Shown one piece after another: positions 12,519-23,100 of a stretch of 64,000 bases of DNA. Each line of letters opens with the position of its first letter. Within the stretch, counting starts at the first letter, position 1. The position numbers and the translations under genes are program-made. Source of the stretch: Verrucomicrobiaceae bacterium (GTDB lineage Bacteria > Verrucomicrobiota > Verrucomicrobiia > Verrucomicrobiales > Akkermansiaceae); the NCBI GenBank assembly GCA_027487435.1, contig JAIYDP010000120.1:1-64000 (forward strand), written 5' to 3'. Under the pieces are notes generated by a model. That model was not told the origin of the DNA. It searched no databases and saw only the letters and a program-made list of their open reading frames with translations.

Positions 12519-14248
12519 TTATAATTCAGTAAAGGACCAATAGAGCATGTCGTGGTTCTGCCACGAGCTCCCCGTTGCGGCCGTGAATCCGACGTATGCC
12601 CTGCGCGTGTGAGCAAGCACGGTGGAGGGAAACGATTGGTCCTGCAGTCGAATGGCTGATTTCAAGCTGATCGGCACGTTCACGACGGCAAAGATCATGT
12701 CGTCGACGTAAACTCTATCAAAATGAAATGGAAGGAGGATGGAGACCTGAGGGTGCCCATGCCATCACTTTTTAAGAATTTTGCAAGATGCGTCGTAGCC
12801 TTCCACTCCTTTTGCACGGAGGTGTCAAACGACAGGCCCTGCCCATTCAGGGGGGACAGCAGCCACTGACTTGAGTGTATTCAACGCGACCCGTGTGGAC
12901 TAGCCCGTCCTTCAGGTTGCGCCCAGTCTCTTTTAAGTACGCGTACAGCCCTATTCTGAGAAGGTAAGACTGAACAAGGAACGGAACCTCGAGGACTCGT
13001 CCGGCCTCGTTGGCACGCCGATGCCGCCCACGTGGACGGCGACATGCATCCCGTTTGGATCTCCTTGCACGCTCAGCGCTTGCAAATGATCTATCCAACC
13101 ATTCTCAAAATTAGTTCCGAGGTCAAATTCAACAGCCAAGAGGTCTTTGATGCCTGCATAACCGACCCCCCCCCCTCGCTCCCCTACTGCTGAAGGACCG
13201 CTGGACGATTAATAAAAACGACCTCGGGCCAACGCTGATTGAACGACGAAAGCAAAACCATCTGCTCCGTCCTCACCGCAGAAGCTGCGAGATGAGAGGG
13301 GCGGTGCGGCGGCGGACCTGTAGTGCTCCGTGATGACGGTGCCCTTCTGCTGGGACGCATGCGCCTCCGCTTTAATGACGCAAACCTGGGTCATGAGAAA
13401 TGACGCTGCGCTTCAGGACTCTATTTCGAGCAGTTATTTGAAATCGAAAGGTCGTATTGAATCCTCTTGCAACGGATTGCGGCGCTTTGTAGTAAAATGC
13501 ACTCGAACTGAGCAGTCAGTGCGGCCTTGCCACGCCTTACCGATGAGGCGCAGGCGGGTTGAGCCTGATTCTGTTGTCGCATATATACGTTGGGTCGTAG
13601 TTATTGTTTGGGAAGATCGCGCGGTACTCCGTCGTTCGGTTTGTGTACAGACCTCGGTCCTCAGCAATAATAGCGTCGTATTGCTGCAATGTTAGTCCTT
13701 CCAGTGTATTGAACACGTCTTTGAGTTCGTCCCTTTCAGAAGTTGCAACAGAAAGCTGAAGCCACACCTGAGTAGTGAAAAAGAGAGGGTCAAGATCGCA
13801 CTTGGCCACTAGAGTCCGGCTCTAGCCCCTTCTTTAAATTTTCTTGTAGTAAATCGACACGATTCTGCTTTTCTTGCAGCTGGCGCTGCACTTCGTCTCT
13901 TCGCCGAATGGTTTCTTCAAAAATCGACCTGTTTCTAATCAAATTGTCGGGGCTGAGGGATACCTGGTGAAATTTGTTGTCACCATCTGTCTTGGATTGG
14001 GATAGTCAACCACGGTAATTTGATTGATGAGAGTAGCGTCTTCACCAAGGATTTGCGTCACTGTGGGCAGTGCAGGATCGGGCGAACAAGTTTGAAAATG
14101 AGTAGCGCCAACGAGGAAGAGATCTTCACGGGACTTGAACTCATTGAAGACAAACGTGCCTTGCAAATTCAATGCAGTGAGGGTCAATACTACCGTGACA
14201 TATTGAAAAGAACAGAAAAAGCAAAAAATGTCGATAAGATAAGCCCAT
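12519..14248 (-). CDS. Secreted L-type lectin-domain protein
   Basis: Starts at 14248 with a signal peptide (MGLSYRHFLLFLFFSICHG), then a short globular piece, a coiled coil (EETIRRRDEVQRQLQEKQ) and a legume-lectin-like domain. Recognisable strands are SSAFYYKAPQSVARGFNTTF, EDGADGFAFVVQS, GGGVGYAGIKDLLAVEFD, GRVEYTQ, RVYVDDMIFAVVNVP and the closing AYVGFTAATGSSWQNHDMLY. These are the carbohydrate and metal-site strands of the L-type lectin fold. At least eight short introns are needed; the one between VEYTQ and RVYVDD is uncertain and may remove up to 25 residues of the present translation. The G10 run near 13168 is translated. It could bind glycans in the secretory pathway or outside the cell. 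Confidence 0.75.
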
Positions 14249-14296
14249 CAGTTAACAGATATAACTCTAATTTCTGTGAATTTTATCTGTGACAGA

Positions 14297-15496
14297 ATGC
14301 AAGTACAAATGGCTGAGGAACCAGTCGTGGAGGAGGACGTGGCGAGAGTGAAGCGACCAGGCCGCAGAAAAGTGGATATCGAGTTCATCCAAGACAGAAG
14401 CCGACGGCACAGCATGTTTTGTAAACGCAAGGCCGGAATTTTTAAGAAAGTAGCACTTGCCCCTTGGATACATTGACGCAACAGGCGCAGGAGCTAAGTA
14501 CGTTGACTGGAAATGAGCTATTGCTCGTTGTAGCTGCTGATAATGGCAATCTCTTTTCTTTCTCGACCCCGAAGCTGGAACCTTTGATGAACAAGGCGAA
14601 ACATTGGTTCATGGACACAACGAATCAGACAATGAACTTAGAACCAGATGCAGTCAGTGCGGATGCGCTTGCTGGGATCGTTCAGTCGGATGACAAAGCT
14701 GCGCGAAGAGTTTCAAGGAGACTCTCAGTGGGACACCGTGTCAGTGACAAGCTCACTTCTGCAGATTCAACAGAGCCCTCATCAGTCATGGATGGACCAG
14801 ACGCGACCAGACCTTTTGCACCACCCAGGAGATGTTGACAGTCTTCCGACGGTGATGCTTTCTGGACAATCGTTTGCTTCGCAACCTGCATTCTGCAACC
14901 CCCCCATGTCCTGCATCGCTGTGAGAGTGTTCGAGTGCTCAACATGTCATCGGTCACTTCCCGACGATGAGCAATTTTGTTCCTCATGCGGAAAACGCCG
15001 GCCAGACTTCTATGAGGAGATTGGGGACACTGCAACGATGATTCCTGTCATGAAAGAGGAGACGCCAAAGCGCCGGCAGAATAAGAAAGGGTCGCATCAG
15101 GGTTTGTGGACGGAAGAGGAAGAACGTGCTTTCAAGCATGGGCTTGAGATGTTTGGAAGGGATTGGGACAAGGTGGTGCAGATTTTAGTTGGGTGTCTGA
15201 TTCTTGCGCAGATTGTGGAGCACATTGGAACTCGGGAGAAGTCTTCTGTGAAGAGCCATGCGCAGCAATATTTCATCCGGTTGTATCAAAAGGGGCATCT
15301 GCTGCCTTCAAAGGTAGCTCCCTGCCCATGCGTCGTAACGCCGTAGGTGCTCGAAACAGGGGACGGTTACACTCTCTCAGGAAAGCCACTGGATCCCAAC
15401 TCGGCCGCAGTGAGGGCTTTCACGAAGGCTGTAGAGTATCGGAAAGACCTGGAGCTCAAGAAGCGATCCGACGGTCAGCCTGTGTTGTTGCGATAA
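14297..15496 (+). CDS. MADS-box / zinc-ribbon / SHAQKYF-MYB transcription factor
   Basis: Exons 14297-14449, 14485-14727, 14765-15172, 15212-15313 and 15347-15496 join in perfect frame to 351 aa. Residues ~17-95 are an SRF/MCM1-type MADS box: GRRKVDIEFIQDRSRRH, FCKRKAGIFKKA and QELSTLTGNELLLVVA, then the F-FSTPKL tail. A four-cysteine zinc ribbon (C190-x2-C-x10-C-x2-C207) follows. A one-repeat MYB domain starts at W247 (WTEEEERAFKHGLEMFGRDW) and ends with VKSHAQQYF at 281-289, the SHAQKYF class. The tail SGKPLDPNSAAVRAF is also typical of this MYB class. No stop or start separates the DNA-binding domains, and all four introns are 33-39 nt. Start may be ATG 14297 or the in-frame ATG 14309. Confidence 0.82.
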
Positions 15497-15497
15497 T

Positions 15498-15514
15498 TGT
15501 GTACTTCTGACTGC
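15498..15514 (+). promoter_or_regulatory. Repeated 17-nt boundary motif, copy 1
   Basis: The 17-mer TGTGTACTTCTGACTGC lies one base after the MADS/MYB stop and 30 bp before the next start at 15544. The same 17 bases occur at 49657-49673, and the first 15 at 48186-48200. All three sites are at gene boundaries. Role unknown. Confidence 0.4.
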
Positions 15515-15543
15515 TCAAATTTCTTGTAACTGAACCTGAGTGA

Positions 15544-16673
15544 TGAACTCTTCGTCTCGGCCACATTCTGCACTCTCTCGAAGGCCGCTTTCGGCAGCAA
15601 GTCATCGAGATGCTTTGGAGCGATCCTATGCGTTAGCAGAGCGGTTGGTTATTCAAGTGGAGCGATGCGTGAGCAGCATGGTTCGGGACTGAACGAAACA
15701 GGAGGACGAGCTGCCTGAAGCGCTCGGAATGCGGCTGATAACGAGAATAAATAAACTCAAAGCAGGGCGCGCTTTGTCGTGGTAACGTTGGCAGGACGAA
15801 GTTGCTCTGCGGGAGAGTCCGTTTGGACATTCGATTTCCAATCCCCGCGTTGGCCGGGATTCCCCGGCGCTTAGTTCGAAAGGGGGGGCGGATGCAAGCG
15901 ACTTTGATTCTATATCTGGCAGAATATCTTCTTTCCGCACTCACAGCCGGGTGAGCAGACTTCAATCAGCGCAGACGTTTAGAGTGGGATCGCTGGTGCT
16001 GCGGCTGACCCGACAGGACAGACGCCTTGAAATCTTTCAAATGAAAAAGCAGATTGCCTGCGAGATGAGGGCAACAGACAGAGTCTCGGATGCTGTGGCC
16101 ATTCGTCTCACCGAACAGGCCAAGCAGGGTGCCGTCACGACGCTGGCGGGGCGTGATGCCCTCATTCTTGTGAACGACGCAAAGGATAGGCAGCAAACTA
16201 TCCAAGCATCTCTGGCAGTGACACCAATTTACGTACGTTTGTCTCACGTTGGCGAGGCAGTTCGACAGGGTCAGGGCGCTGCAAAATTGAGAGCAGCGGA
16301 GGAGATGCGGCAAGAGAAAAGGGTGTGTGTTGCGGCTGTCGTTTGCATAATCAGCCAGGCGAACGCTGCTGCAATTGAGCATATGCGAGATCTGCAATTG
16401 CAGAGGATGAAAGAGCAGTGCGAGAAGGCCTCGTCACTGCGAAAGCAAGCAATCTCAGCTGCCGATGAGAAGAAAAAAAATGCTCGTGAGTCCATTGTTG
16501 CGTCGAAACGTCTCGAACGCCTGTCTTATCTCGAGGAGCAACGTGCGGCGCGCCAACGAGTGGAGCGAACCTTTTGTTGAGGCTGACGTGAGCAGCTGAA
16601 AGAGCTTGAGGAGAAGGAGATTGAGGCTCTTAACGGGCTGAGCGCTGCACTTCAGGGCGCAAGAAGGAACTGA
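15544..16673 (+). CDS. Coiled-coil protein, function unknown
   Basis: Starts MNSSSRPHSALSRRPLSAAS, a Ser/Arg-rich head. A long charged helical region in the main exon (about 15860-16540) is rich in Gln, Lys, Glu and Ala (for example LQLQRMKEQCEKASSLRKQ). A final exon joined across a 36-nt intron ends LKELEEKEIEALNGLSAALQ. The exon layout around 15658-15800 is ambiguous: a 33-nt intron plus a second very short one, or a single intron of about 130 nt, both leave the frame open. No enzyme motif is seen. Proteins of this shape are common in cilia and the cytoskeleton, but nothing here proves that. Confidence 0.55.
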
Positions 16674-16733
16674 AATAGTGTATTGTACATTTGTACGAAT
16701 ATCTACATATAGATATGCGTTTTGCGATATAGA

Positions 16734-17834
16734 TTACACAGCAGCCTGCACGCTTTGATTGCCTTCATTTGCATTAACGACACAAGGAGCCGGGCTGTCG
16801 TCGGTATTTCGAGATAGAACAACTTTGGCCGACGACGGCTTGGCAACAAAACAACCACCAAAAACGTTTGAGCTGAACACGTTCTCTTCAACAACAGCAG
16901 ACGCCCCGTCCAATACGGCAAGGCCAATGTAGTTGTTCTTGTCAAACTTGTTGTGAGTCAAAACTGCGTTCGAGCCAGGCCCACTCACGCACACACCAAG
17001 CTGGCCGTTGGAAAAGAAATAGCTCCCTTCCCCAACTATTCGGCCGCCGCGCATGATGCAAACACCGGATTGGCGACAGTGGTACACAGCCGTCTGTCGA
17101 ATGCTACAAAAGGATCCCACATCTTGAAGGACAACGCCATTGAGGCCATTGTGGATTCGACATCTCTCAATGATGGTGCGGGCCTGGCCTGACACAGAAA
17201 TGCATTCCTTGCGAGATTCATGGAGATCGCTGAAAAAAATGCTTGTAAACGAGCTGTTAGTTGTCTGAACACAATAGTCTCCACCGATGATGTCGCAAAA
17301 ATCAAGATTAAGGCTACCGCAGCCGTTCAGAACCACTGGACTGACCTTCATGGAACGACCACACATCAAAGTGAGGTTTGTAAGGCATGCCTCGGACGTT
17401 TGAACTGTAACAGCAGGACCCTCACGGCTTTCTACCACAATCTTCTGAACAGGGCCATTGCCAACAATCTCTACCCTCTTAGAAAGAATGATGGACTCGC
17501 GATAAATGCCAGGAGACACGATAACACGGCCTCCGTCAACGACTTTATCAATTCCGTCCGAAATCGAGCTACAGTCTTGCGGAACCCTTACCGTAACCTG
17601 AATAATAAGAAGAGTTAAGTTTTCAATTAAACCATTCCACTTCCATTGCTGGTATCCGACAACTATGGTATGAGAAGTGAACTTTGACCTCTCCACCTTC
17701 AATTTTCTGGTTTCAGATTGGAATTCTCGCTTCATAGATGTGCCACAAGCTAAACCACATGCTGACAATACCGGATTCCCGGAACTCGAACTAGTCGCAG
17801 CAGAATTTGACTGTTTACTCTCGCAACAGCCCAT
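16734..17834 (-). CDS. Parallel beta-helix protein with N-terminal MGCCESKQ
   Basis: The chosen start (17834) gives MGCCESKQ, a strong N-myristoylation signal (Gly2, Ser6) followed by two cysteines suited to palmitoylation, so the protein is likely anchored on the cytosolic face of membranes. After a Ser-rich linker come right-handed beta-helix repeats (VDGGRVIVSPGIYRESI, RCRIHNGLNGVVLQD, YFFSNGQLGVCV, KFDKNNYIGLAVLD, NVFSSNVFGGCFV) of the kind found in NosD/CASH and FBXO11 proteins. No catalytic motif of pectinases is apparent. A possible 66-nt in-frame intron lies near 17600-17665, just before VTVRVPQD. The reading frame continues upstream of this Met, but the acylation signal favours this start. 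Confidence 0.6.
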   Translation of the reverse strand: MGCCESKQSNSAATSSSSGNPVLSACGLACGTSMKREFQSETRKLKVERSKFTSHTIVVGYQQWKWNGLIENLTLLIIQVTVRVPQDCSSISDGIDKVVDGGRVIVSPGIYRESIILSKRVEIVGNGPVQKIVVESREGPAVTVQTSEACLTNLTLMCGRSMKVSPVVLNGCGSLNLDFCDIIGGDYCVQTTNSSFTSIFFSDLHESRKECISVSGQARTIIERCRIHNGLNGVVLQDVGSFCSIRQTAVYHCRQSGVCIMRGGRIVGEGSYFFSNGQLGVCVSGPGSNAVLTHNKFDKNNYIGLAVLDGASAVVEENVFSSNVFGGCFVAKPSSAKVVLSRNTDDSPAPCVVNANEGNQSVQAAV

Positions 17835-18074
17835 GGCCCTTCCGAAAACAGAAAGTGTTATTTTTGGAAATGGCCCTACAAATTTTGACCCACTTTTTTG
17901 GACATGGATCCAAATTTCAGGTCCTCGGCACAAGATAAGATGGCCGAACTTCGTTTGCGGAAGCACATATGCAAAGGATTAGTGATCAGTACTGATCTCA
18001 CCCCTTTTCACAGTGAACTTCAGAAATTAGCCAAGCAAAGGCTGATCGACAAAACCCACACTTCTTTATCACAT

Positions 18075-18969
18075 TCATACCCGGCGGACTACACTTTGAA
18101 CGGGACTATCAACTCTGTCTTCACATCTGGACACGGCTAAAACGCACTCAGAGAACTCTGCTCGGCTCGATGACAAAATATCTTCAACCCGAAGAGAGCA
18201 CCACGACGGAGCCACAATCGCAAGAATCGCCATTCCAAGGATAGATGGGCGATGTCGGAGCGTATCAATCTCTGACTGATAAGACACACCGGCGATAGGG
18301 AAACCTGAGCAAGAACTAATGTAGGAATCTTCACAGCACTTCCACGTTGACAGAGCAACATCGCCAGGAAGAGATGTCCACAAAATACGAGCGATGAAAT
18401 CAAGTGCAGTCACGGGACGTAAGCTCCAATCCAGAGCGACAAGAACTACTTTCTCAAGGGCAAAATATTCAGACACTGTCATAACGTCCAGAATAAATTT
18501 TCGGTAGTGTGATTCATGCAGCTCAGGTCCGAACGACTTCGTGGCCAAGATAACACAAACTCGCAATACCCTCATAGCTTCGCGAAGCCCTGCTACAGGC
18601 GACTTTGCAAGAAACGCATCAAAAAAATGAAGCGAATACGAAAATATCATGGAAGAGAGGCGGAACACTTGGCAATACTGACAAATGAGAAAACTCAAGA
18701 AACAAACATACCGCAACAAGCTCACCAACAGCTTCTCCACGAATGGCTAACGATGATGAGTGCATGCGGAGGGTTACGCTCCTTTGTCTACTCTCTGATT
18801 CCAGTAACTCCTGGATTGAGTAGCAAGACAACTCTTCTGGCAAGAGAGCTAAAGGATCCGAAGAAACTGGTCCAAACACACACTTTGCTATCTCTTTCTC
18901 AGGAACTTCGTCACACAACAGTCCATCATCATCAATTAGTGTAGCCATAGTTGAATGGGCTCGTTTCAT
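18075..18969 (-). CDS. Cyclin (D/B-like cyclin box)
   Basis: Two exons, 18969-18712 and 18677-18075, separated by a 34-nt intron, give 286 aa. The cyclin N-box is formed across the intron: AIRGEAVGELVAYCQVFRLS, then SLHFFDAFLA and REAMRVLRVCVILATKSFG. The first cyclin fold continues with VSEYFALEKVVLVALDWSL and TALDFIARIL. This is the helix order of cyclins that bind and activate CDKs, although the usual MRaxLvdWl is altered to MHSSSLAIRGEAVGELV. The first 60 residues are acidic and could carry degradation signals, but no clear destruction box is seen. The C-terminal part is poorly conserved. Start chosen at the first ATG after an in-frame region lacking coding character. Confidence 0.7.
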
Positions 18970-19267
18970 ACTTTCTCCACTCGGTCCAACCAAGAGGAGA
19001 ACCCGAAACTGTGTTCCCGCCAAAGTATTAAATTTGTTGGAGTAGTAAATCAAGAGTGAGTGGACGCTGTGAGTTCTTGCCTTTTTTGCAACACATGCTG
19101 TGCCCGTTCAGATGAACTGAGAATTGCTGTTTGGGAATCTGAGTAGTCACCGTTCCGTCTCAAGTGGACACCTGCGATGGAGTCTCTCGGAGTAAGAAGC
19201 TACGAGATCGTAGAGTTACAGCAGATCGTACAGTTTCAGCAGTTCATAATTTACTAGAGCTAACGTA

Positions 19268-20113
19268 CTAAATCGTTGAGGACATCAGCATCATGGACGA
19301 GTCTAATGTCTTCATTGATGTACGGATCCTCGAGTATGTAATAGTGACCGCAACAAAAGAAGGAACGAGCTCGCACAGAACAGACAGAAGAATCTCTGCT
19401 TTGAAGTGCTCTGTGGAGCTGATGTCTGTGGCGAGAAGAGGGGCCACAATGCTGATGCGAAGAAGAAACGAAGCTATTACAACCAACACTGCTATCCCGT
19501 ACAGTCGAATCGACTTGGCGTTGGATGACTTCACACAGAGCGCAATATGTTCGCGGAACAAGCATCCTAAGATTGCACAGGCGACTGCAGACAGCGAAGA
19601 AAATCCGATGTATGACCAATACTCGTACTGAATAGGAGTGACTTCTCTCCTGGAAAGAAAAATAGCGAATAATACAAATGCCAAAGCACAAACGAGAAGA
19701 GCAGAGAATATGAAGATTTGGAGCATCCGCTCCAGTTTTAAGTCCTTACCAGAGAGCTCCTCAAACGAGAACTGCGAAAAATATTTAATAGAGAGAGCCA
19801 GTCGAAAGAAGCCTATGATGAGTAGCCATTTAGAGAGGTCAAAAATGCAATAAGCAGCATAGTTGACGAGTTGGTAGGAGTCCGATGTAGTAGAGAAGAA
19901 GAAAAAGACAAACACTCGAAGAGAAGAGGCGAGGAACACTGCAGCAAAGTAGGACCGAATCTCAAGAGCCAGCGACTTCCATTTCATACCAGCAAGCTGG
20001 ATGAACAATGTGAGACTGGCTGCTGCTAACATTCCAAAGAGCACGGACACGATGATCGCAAAAATGGGAGCTGTCATAGCATCATCTCTAAATTCTTTCA
20101 AAGCTTTCTTCAT
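19268..20113 (-). CDS. Seven-transmembrane protein
   Basis: Intronless frame of 281 aa from ATG 20113 (MKKALKEFRDDAM). Seven hydrophobic helices are readable, including IFAIIVSVLFGMLAAASLTLF, YFAAVFLASSLRVFVFFFF, IFIFSALLVCALAFVLFAIF, LYGIAVLVVIASFLLRISIV and LLSVLCELVPSFVAVTI. There is no signal peptide and no large loop. The layout and the short basic loops resemble THH1/TOM1/TOM3-type and other protist GPCR-like proteins, but no signature residues allow a firm family call. The gene starts 16 bp after the stop of the RalGAP alpha-type gene on the same strand. Confidence 0.6.
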   Translation of the reverse strand: MKKALKEFRDDAMTAPIFAIIVSVLFGMLAAASLTLFIQLAGMKWKSLALEIRSYFAAVFLASSLRVFVFFFFSTTSDSYQLVNYAAYCIFDLSKWLLIIGFFRLALSIKYFSQFSFEELSGKDLKLERMLQIFIFSALLVCALAFVLFAIFLSRREVTPIQYEYWSYIGFSSLSAVACAILGCLFREHIALCVKSSNAKSIRLYGIAVLVVIASFLLRISIVAPLLATDISSTEHFKAEILLSVLCELVPSFVAVTITYSRIRTSMKTLDSSMMLMSSTI

Positions 20114-20129
20114 TATACATTTACAGTCA

Positions 20130-23100
20130 TCACGCCACACCAATGCCGGTGGAGGCTTCTTTTGCCGTTTCTTTCAGAAGCAGCTTGGACAGTTGTTTTT
20201 TAGAAATAGGCCCCGCCTTGAACTTAACTGTGAATTCCTTGATGAATCTCGATCTTGCAAAGTATGGTCGGAAATTCTCAGATTTTTCGACACTGCGGAA
20301 ATAATATCTGTGGAATTAGAAATAGGAGTTGGTATCTACTACCTTGTCAATGAAAAGCAAGTACTCCGGACTAGCAGGGCCAGAGACGATAAGGTGACGC
20401 TGGAGCCATCCAGCAGCGGCCCTGTTGCGGGAACCTGCTTCAATTCGGACACAACTTCTATTTTGTATAGGCCAGAGATCTGAGGAGATATCACAATAAA
20501 CGTTCGAGGTATGGCGGCAGAGACTGGAGGCAACGAAAACTTGCTTTTCTTTGCCCACCACACGACAATAATTTTCGGGGCGTTCTTTGCGTCTGCCATC
20601 AGGTCGGTCACAAAGCTGAAGCTCATGTCAACCAACGCCGTCGAGAATCGAACACCAGCTCGGCCGCCGTCTTCTACCCACCCAAGCCCTTCCATGAAAG
20701 TCAGGTACTCGGCTTGACAGTCGCATTGACATGAATCAAATCTCGAATATAGGCCAAACAAATATTTTTCTCGAGTAGGAAGGTCATCAATGGCCTTCAG
20801 AGCTTCGCGGAACCCAGGACCTCGTTCCAAAAGCTCGTAGCCGACGCTTCCAGACGACGCGGCTGCGGTGAGGTGATGGAGGAGGATGCGCGTTGAGTGA
20901 AGGGCACACGCAAGCGACGTGGGGGGCACCGGCTGCACGGCAGCGATGATGTGGCCCTTGTCTGATTCGTTCAATATCAAAGACTCTTCTGCATGCGCAA
21001 TCGCCTTCATCATGTCTTCCACAGCCACACCGGCCGCCTCGAACGCACGCAAACCTTGTGGCTCAGGTGGCGCAAGCGGTGGCGTGTGGAGGGACGCGTA
21101 CGCGTGCGCCTCACTCATCATGTCCGCCTCAATCGTGTTTCTCTGAAGCGAGAACAATGGCAGCTCATCGCCGCTCCTCGCATAGACTTGCGACGAAACG
21201 ACGTCCCCGCCCTCATCCTCCCCACCGCCGGTACCGCCCTCATCCGCACCGCCTCCTTCAACCTGCGCAACTTTCGCCCCATCTTCCCTCGATGGACGAT
21301 CATAAACAAGCCGCAGTGTCCATGCGTGACAGCCCGTCCCATCGCGCACCAGCATAGCAACGTGATCGGTTGGGTTCGGCGCGCGGCCAACGTCTTCAAA
21401 AGAAATAAGAGCGCCGTTTCCAGTCACGAGGAATATTTCTTTTGACGAGTCCCTTTGCGAGGGCTGCTGGACCCTCTCAACGACGGGCAAGCTGTGGTTC
21501 GAATGGGCGAGGAGGTGCGTAAGGAGCGCCACCGACGCCTCACGGATCGGATCGTCGCCGAAGTTGAGGCGCTTCCAAAGGTCAGACACGTCCGCAGCGG
21601 ACGAGGTCGAGATTTTGTCGCCGAAGATTGCAAACATAACAGTCTCCATTATGTCGCCGTACAAGCTCGCGTCGGTGAGAAAGGTCGGGGGCAAGTTCAT
21701 GACGAACTCGGTGAGCGCATGGACGTGCGCAACACACACGGCGGTCCGCACCTTGTCGCTTCGCTTCTTCGGCTGGATCATCATCACAGAACTAGCGCGC
21801 TTGGACTCATCTGATGGCGACTCCTCAGCGCCCGTGCTCAACAAATTTGAGATATTGCGGCACAAGTCCATCACCACCTGCCGCCCATACCCAACAGCTG
21901 CTTTTGCCACCAGCTCCGCATTCAACGCGAGTGCAGCTACGACGTCGAGCGCCGCGAGGGCCAACTCGTCGTTTGGAGACGTACAACTCTCCGTGATGAC
22001 CCGAAAGGACGAAGACAATGAGCCGGGAGCGGCTTGTGCGGACAAAATGGCGTCGACGAGGAAAACGTGCAGGCCATGCAGACAAGAGATACGGGCCTTG
22101 TTGAGATTGTCGTCTCGGATGACCTTTTCAAAGAAAGCCTGCTGCAGAGAGCGCGTGTCGGCAAGGCAAACGTCAGAAGTTTGGGACTTCAACGCCGCAA
22201 CTAACGTGGGCGCTGGGTCTAGAACTTTAACGAAGCCAAGGACGGAGGGGAAGGCCAGCAGGGAGAGCGCGATCGCAACGGCGCAGAAGCGGACGGTCAT
22301 GTCGACGGCACTGGGCCCTTTAGAGGCAACTTTGTGAAGGGCAAAGAGGAAGTCGGCGAGGATGGAGTAAGAGCCTGGGATGCGAAGAAAGAAGAGCGGC
22401 TTTGAGTGGATTATAATCGTCGAGATGACGTGCATGTCGTCCGATGAGAGGGCGAAATGCAACGCCTCGTATATTGCGCAGAGGTAGCCGTCCTGCAGCT
22501 TCTCCCCTCGCGCCGCTGTGACGCAAAGGATTCGACACAGTGCACGAAGGGCAAACGCTTTTCCCCGACCGAACTTGGCGTCTTGTATAAGGGCATTGAT
22601 GAGGAGAGTGGAGGATAGAATGGAGAGGATGGTGTTGCCGCTGGCGGCCGTTGCGCTTGAGATCGCAAACGAGTCCAAGAGCATGTCGGCGACGATGCTG
22701 TAGGCCGAAAGCGCCACCTCGTGTGAGAGAGGATCTCCGAGCGCCGACAACGACGACGGCAGATGAAGGAACCTGTCCCAGTAGAAGAGGACAACGTCCG
22801 GCGCCCAGTCCGGGTCGACGCGAAAGGTTAGAGGGACGATGTCGCCGCGGTCGTAAAACTTTGTGTCGACGATGCGAACGGCAGCTGTGCGCGCTTGCGC
22901 CGAGTCGCGCTTTTCAAATGACGTGTCGAACATGGCGTCCTGAGGGATTGCAAAAAGAGACAAGTCAGCGGCTTCGCTTGTGGAGAGTCGATTCTTGACG
23001 ACGTAGATGTGCGTGATCGCAAGGCGCGTAAGATATACCGATATGCGCTTCCAGAGCTCAAAAAGAGGCCGGAAGGAGATGCATTTGTTAAATGCCCGCT

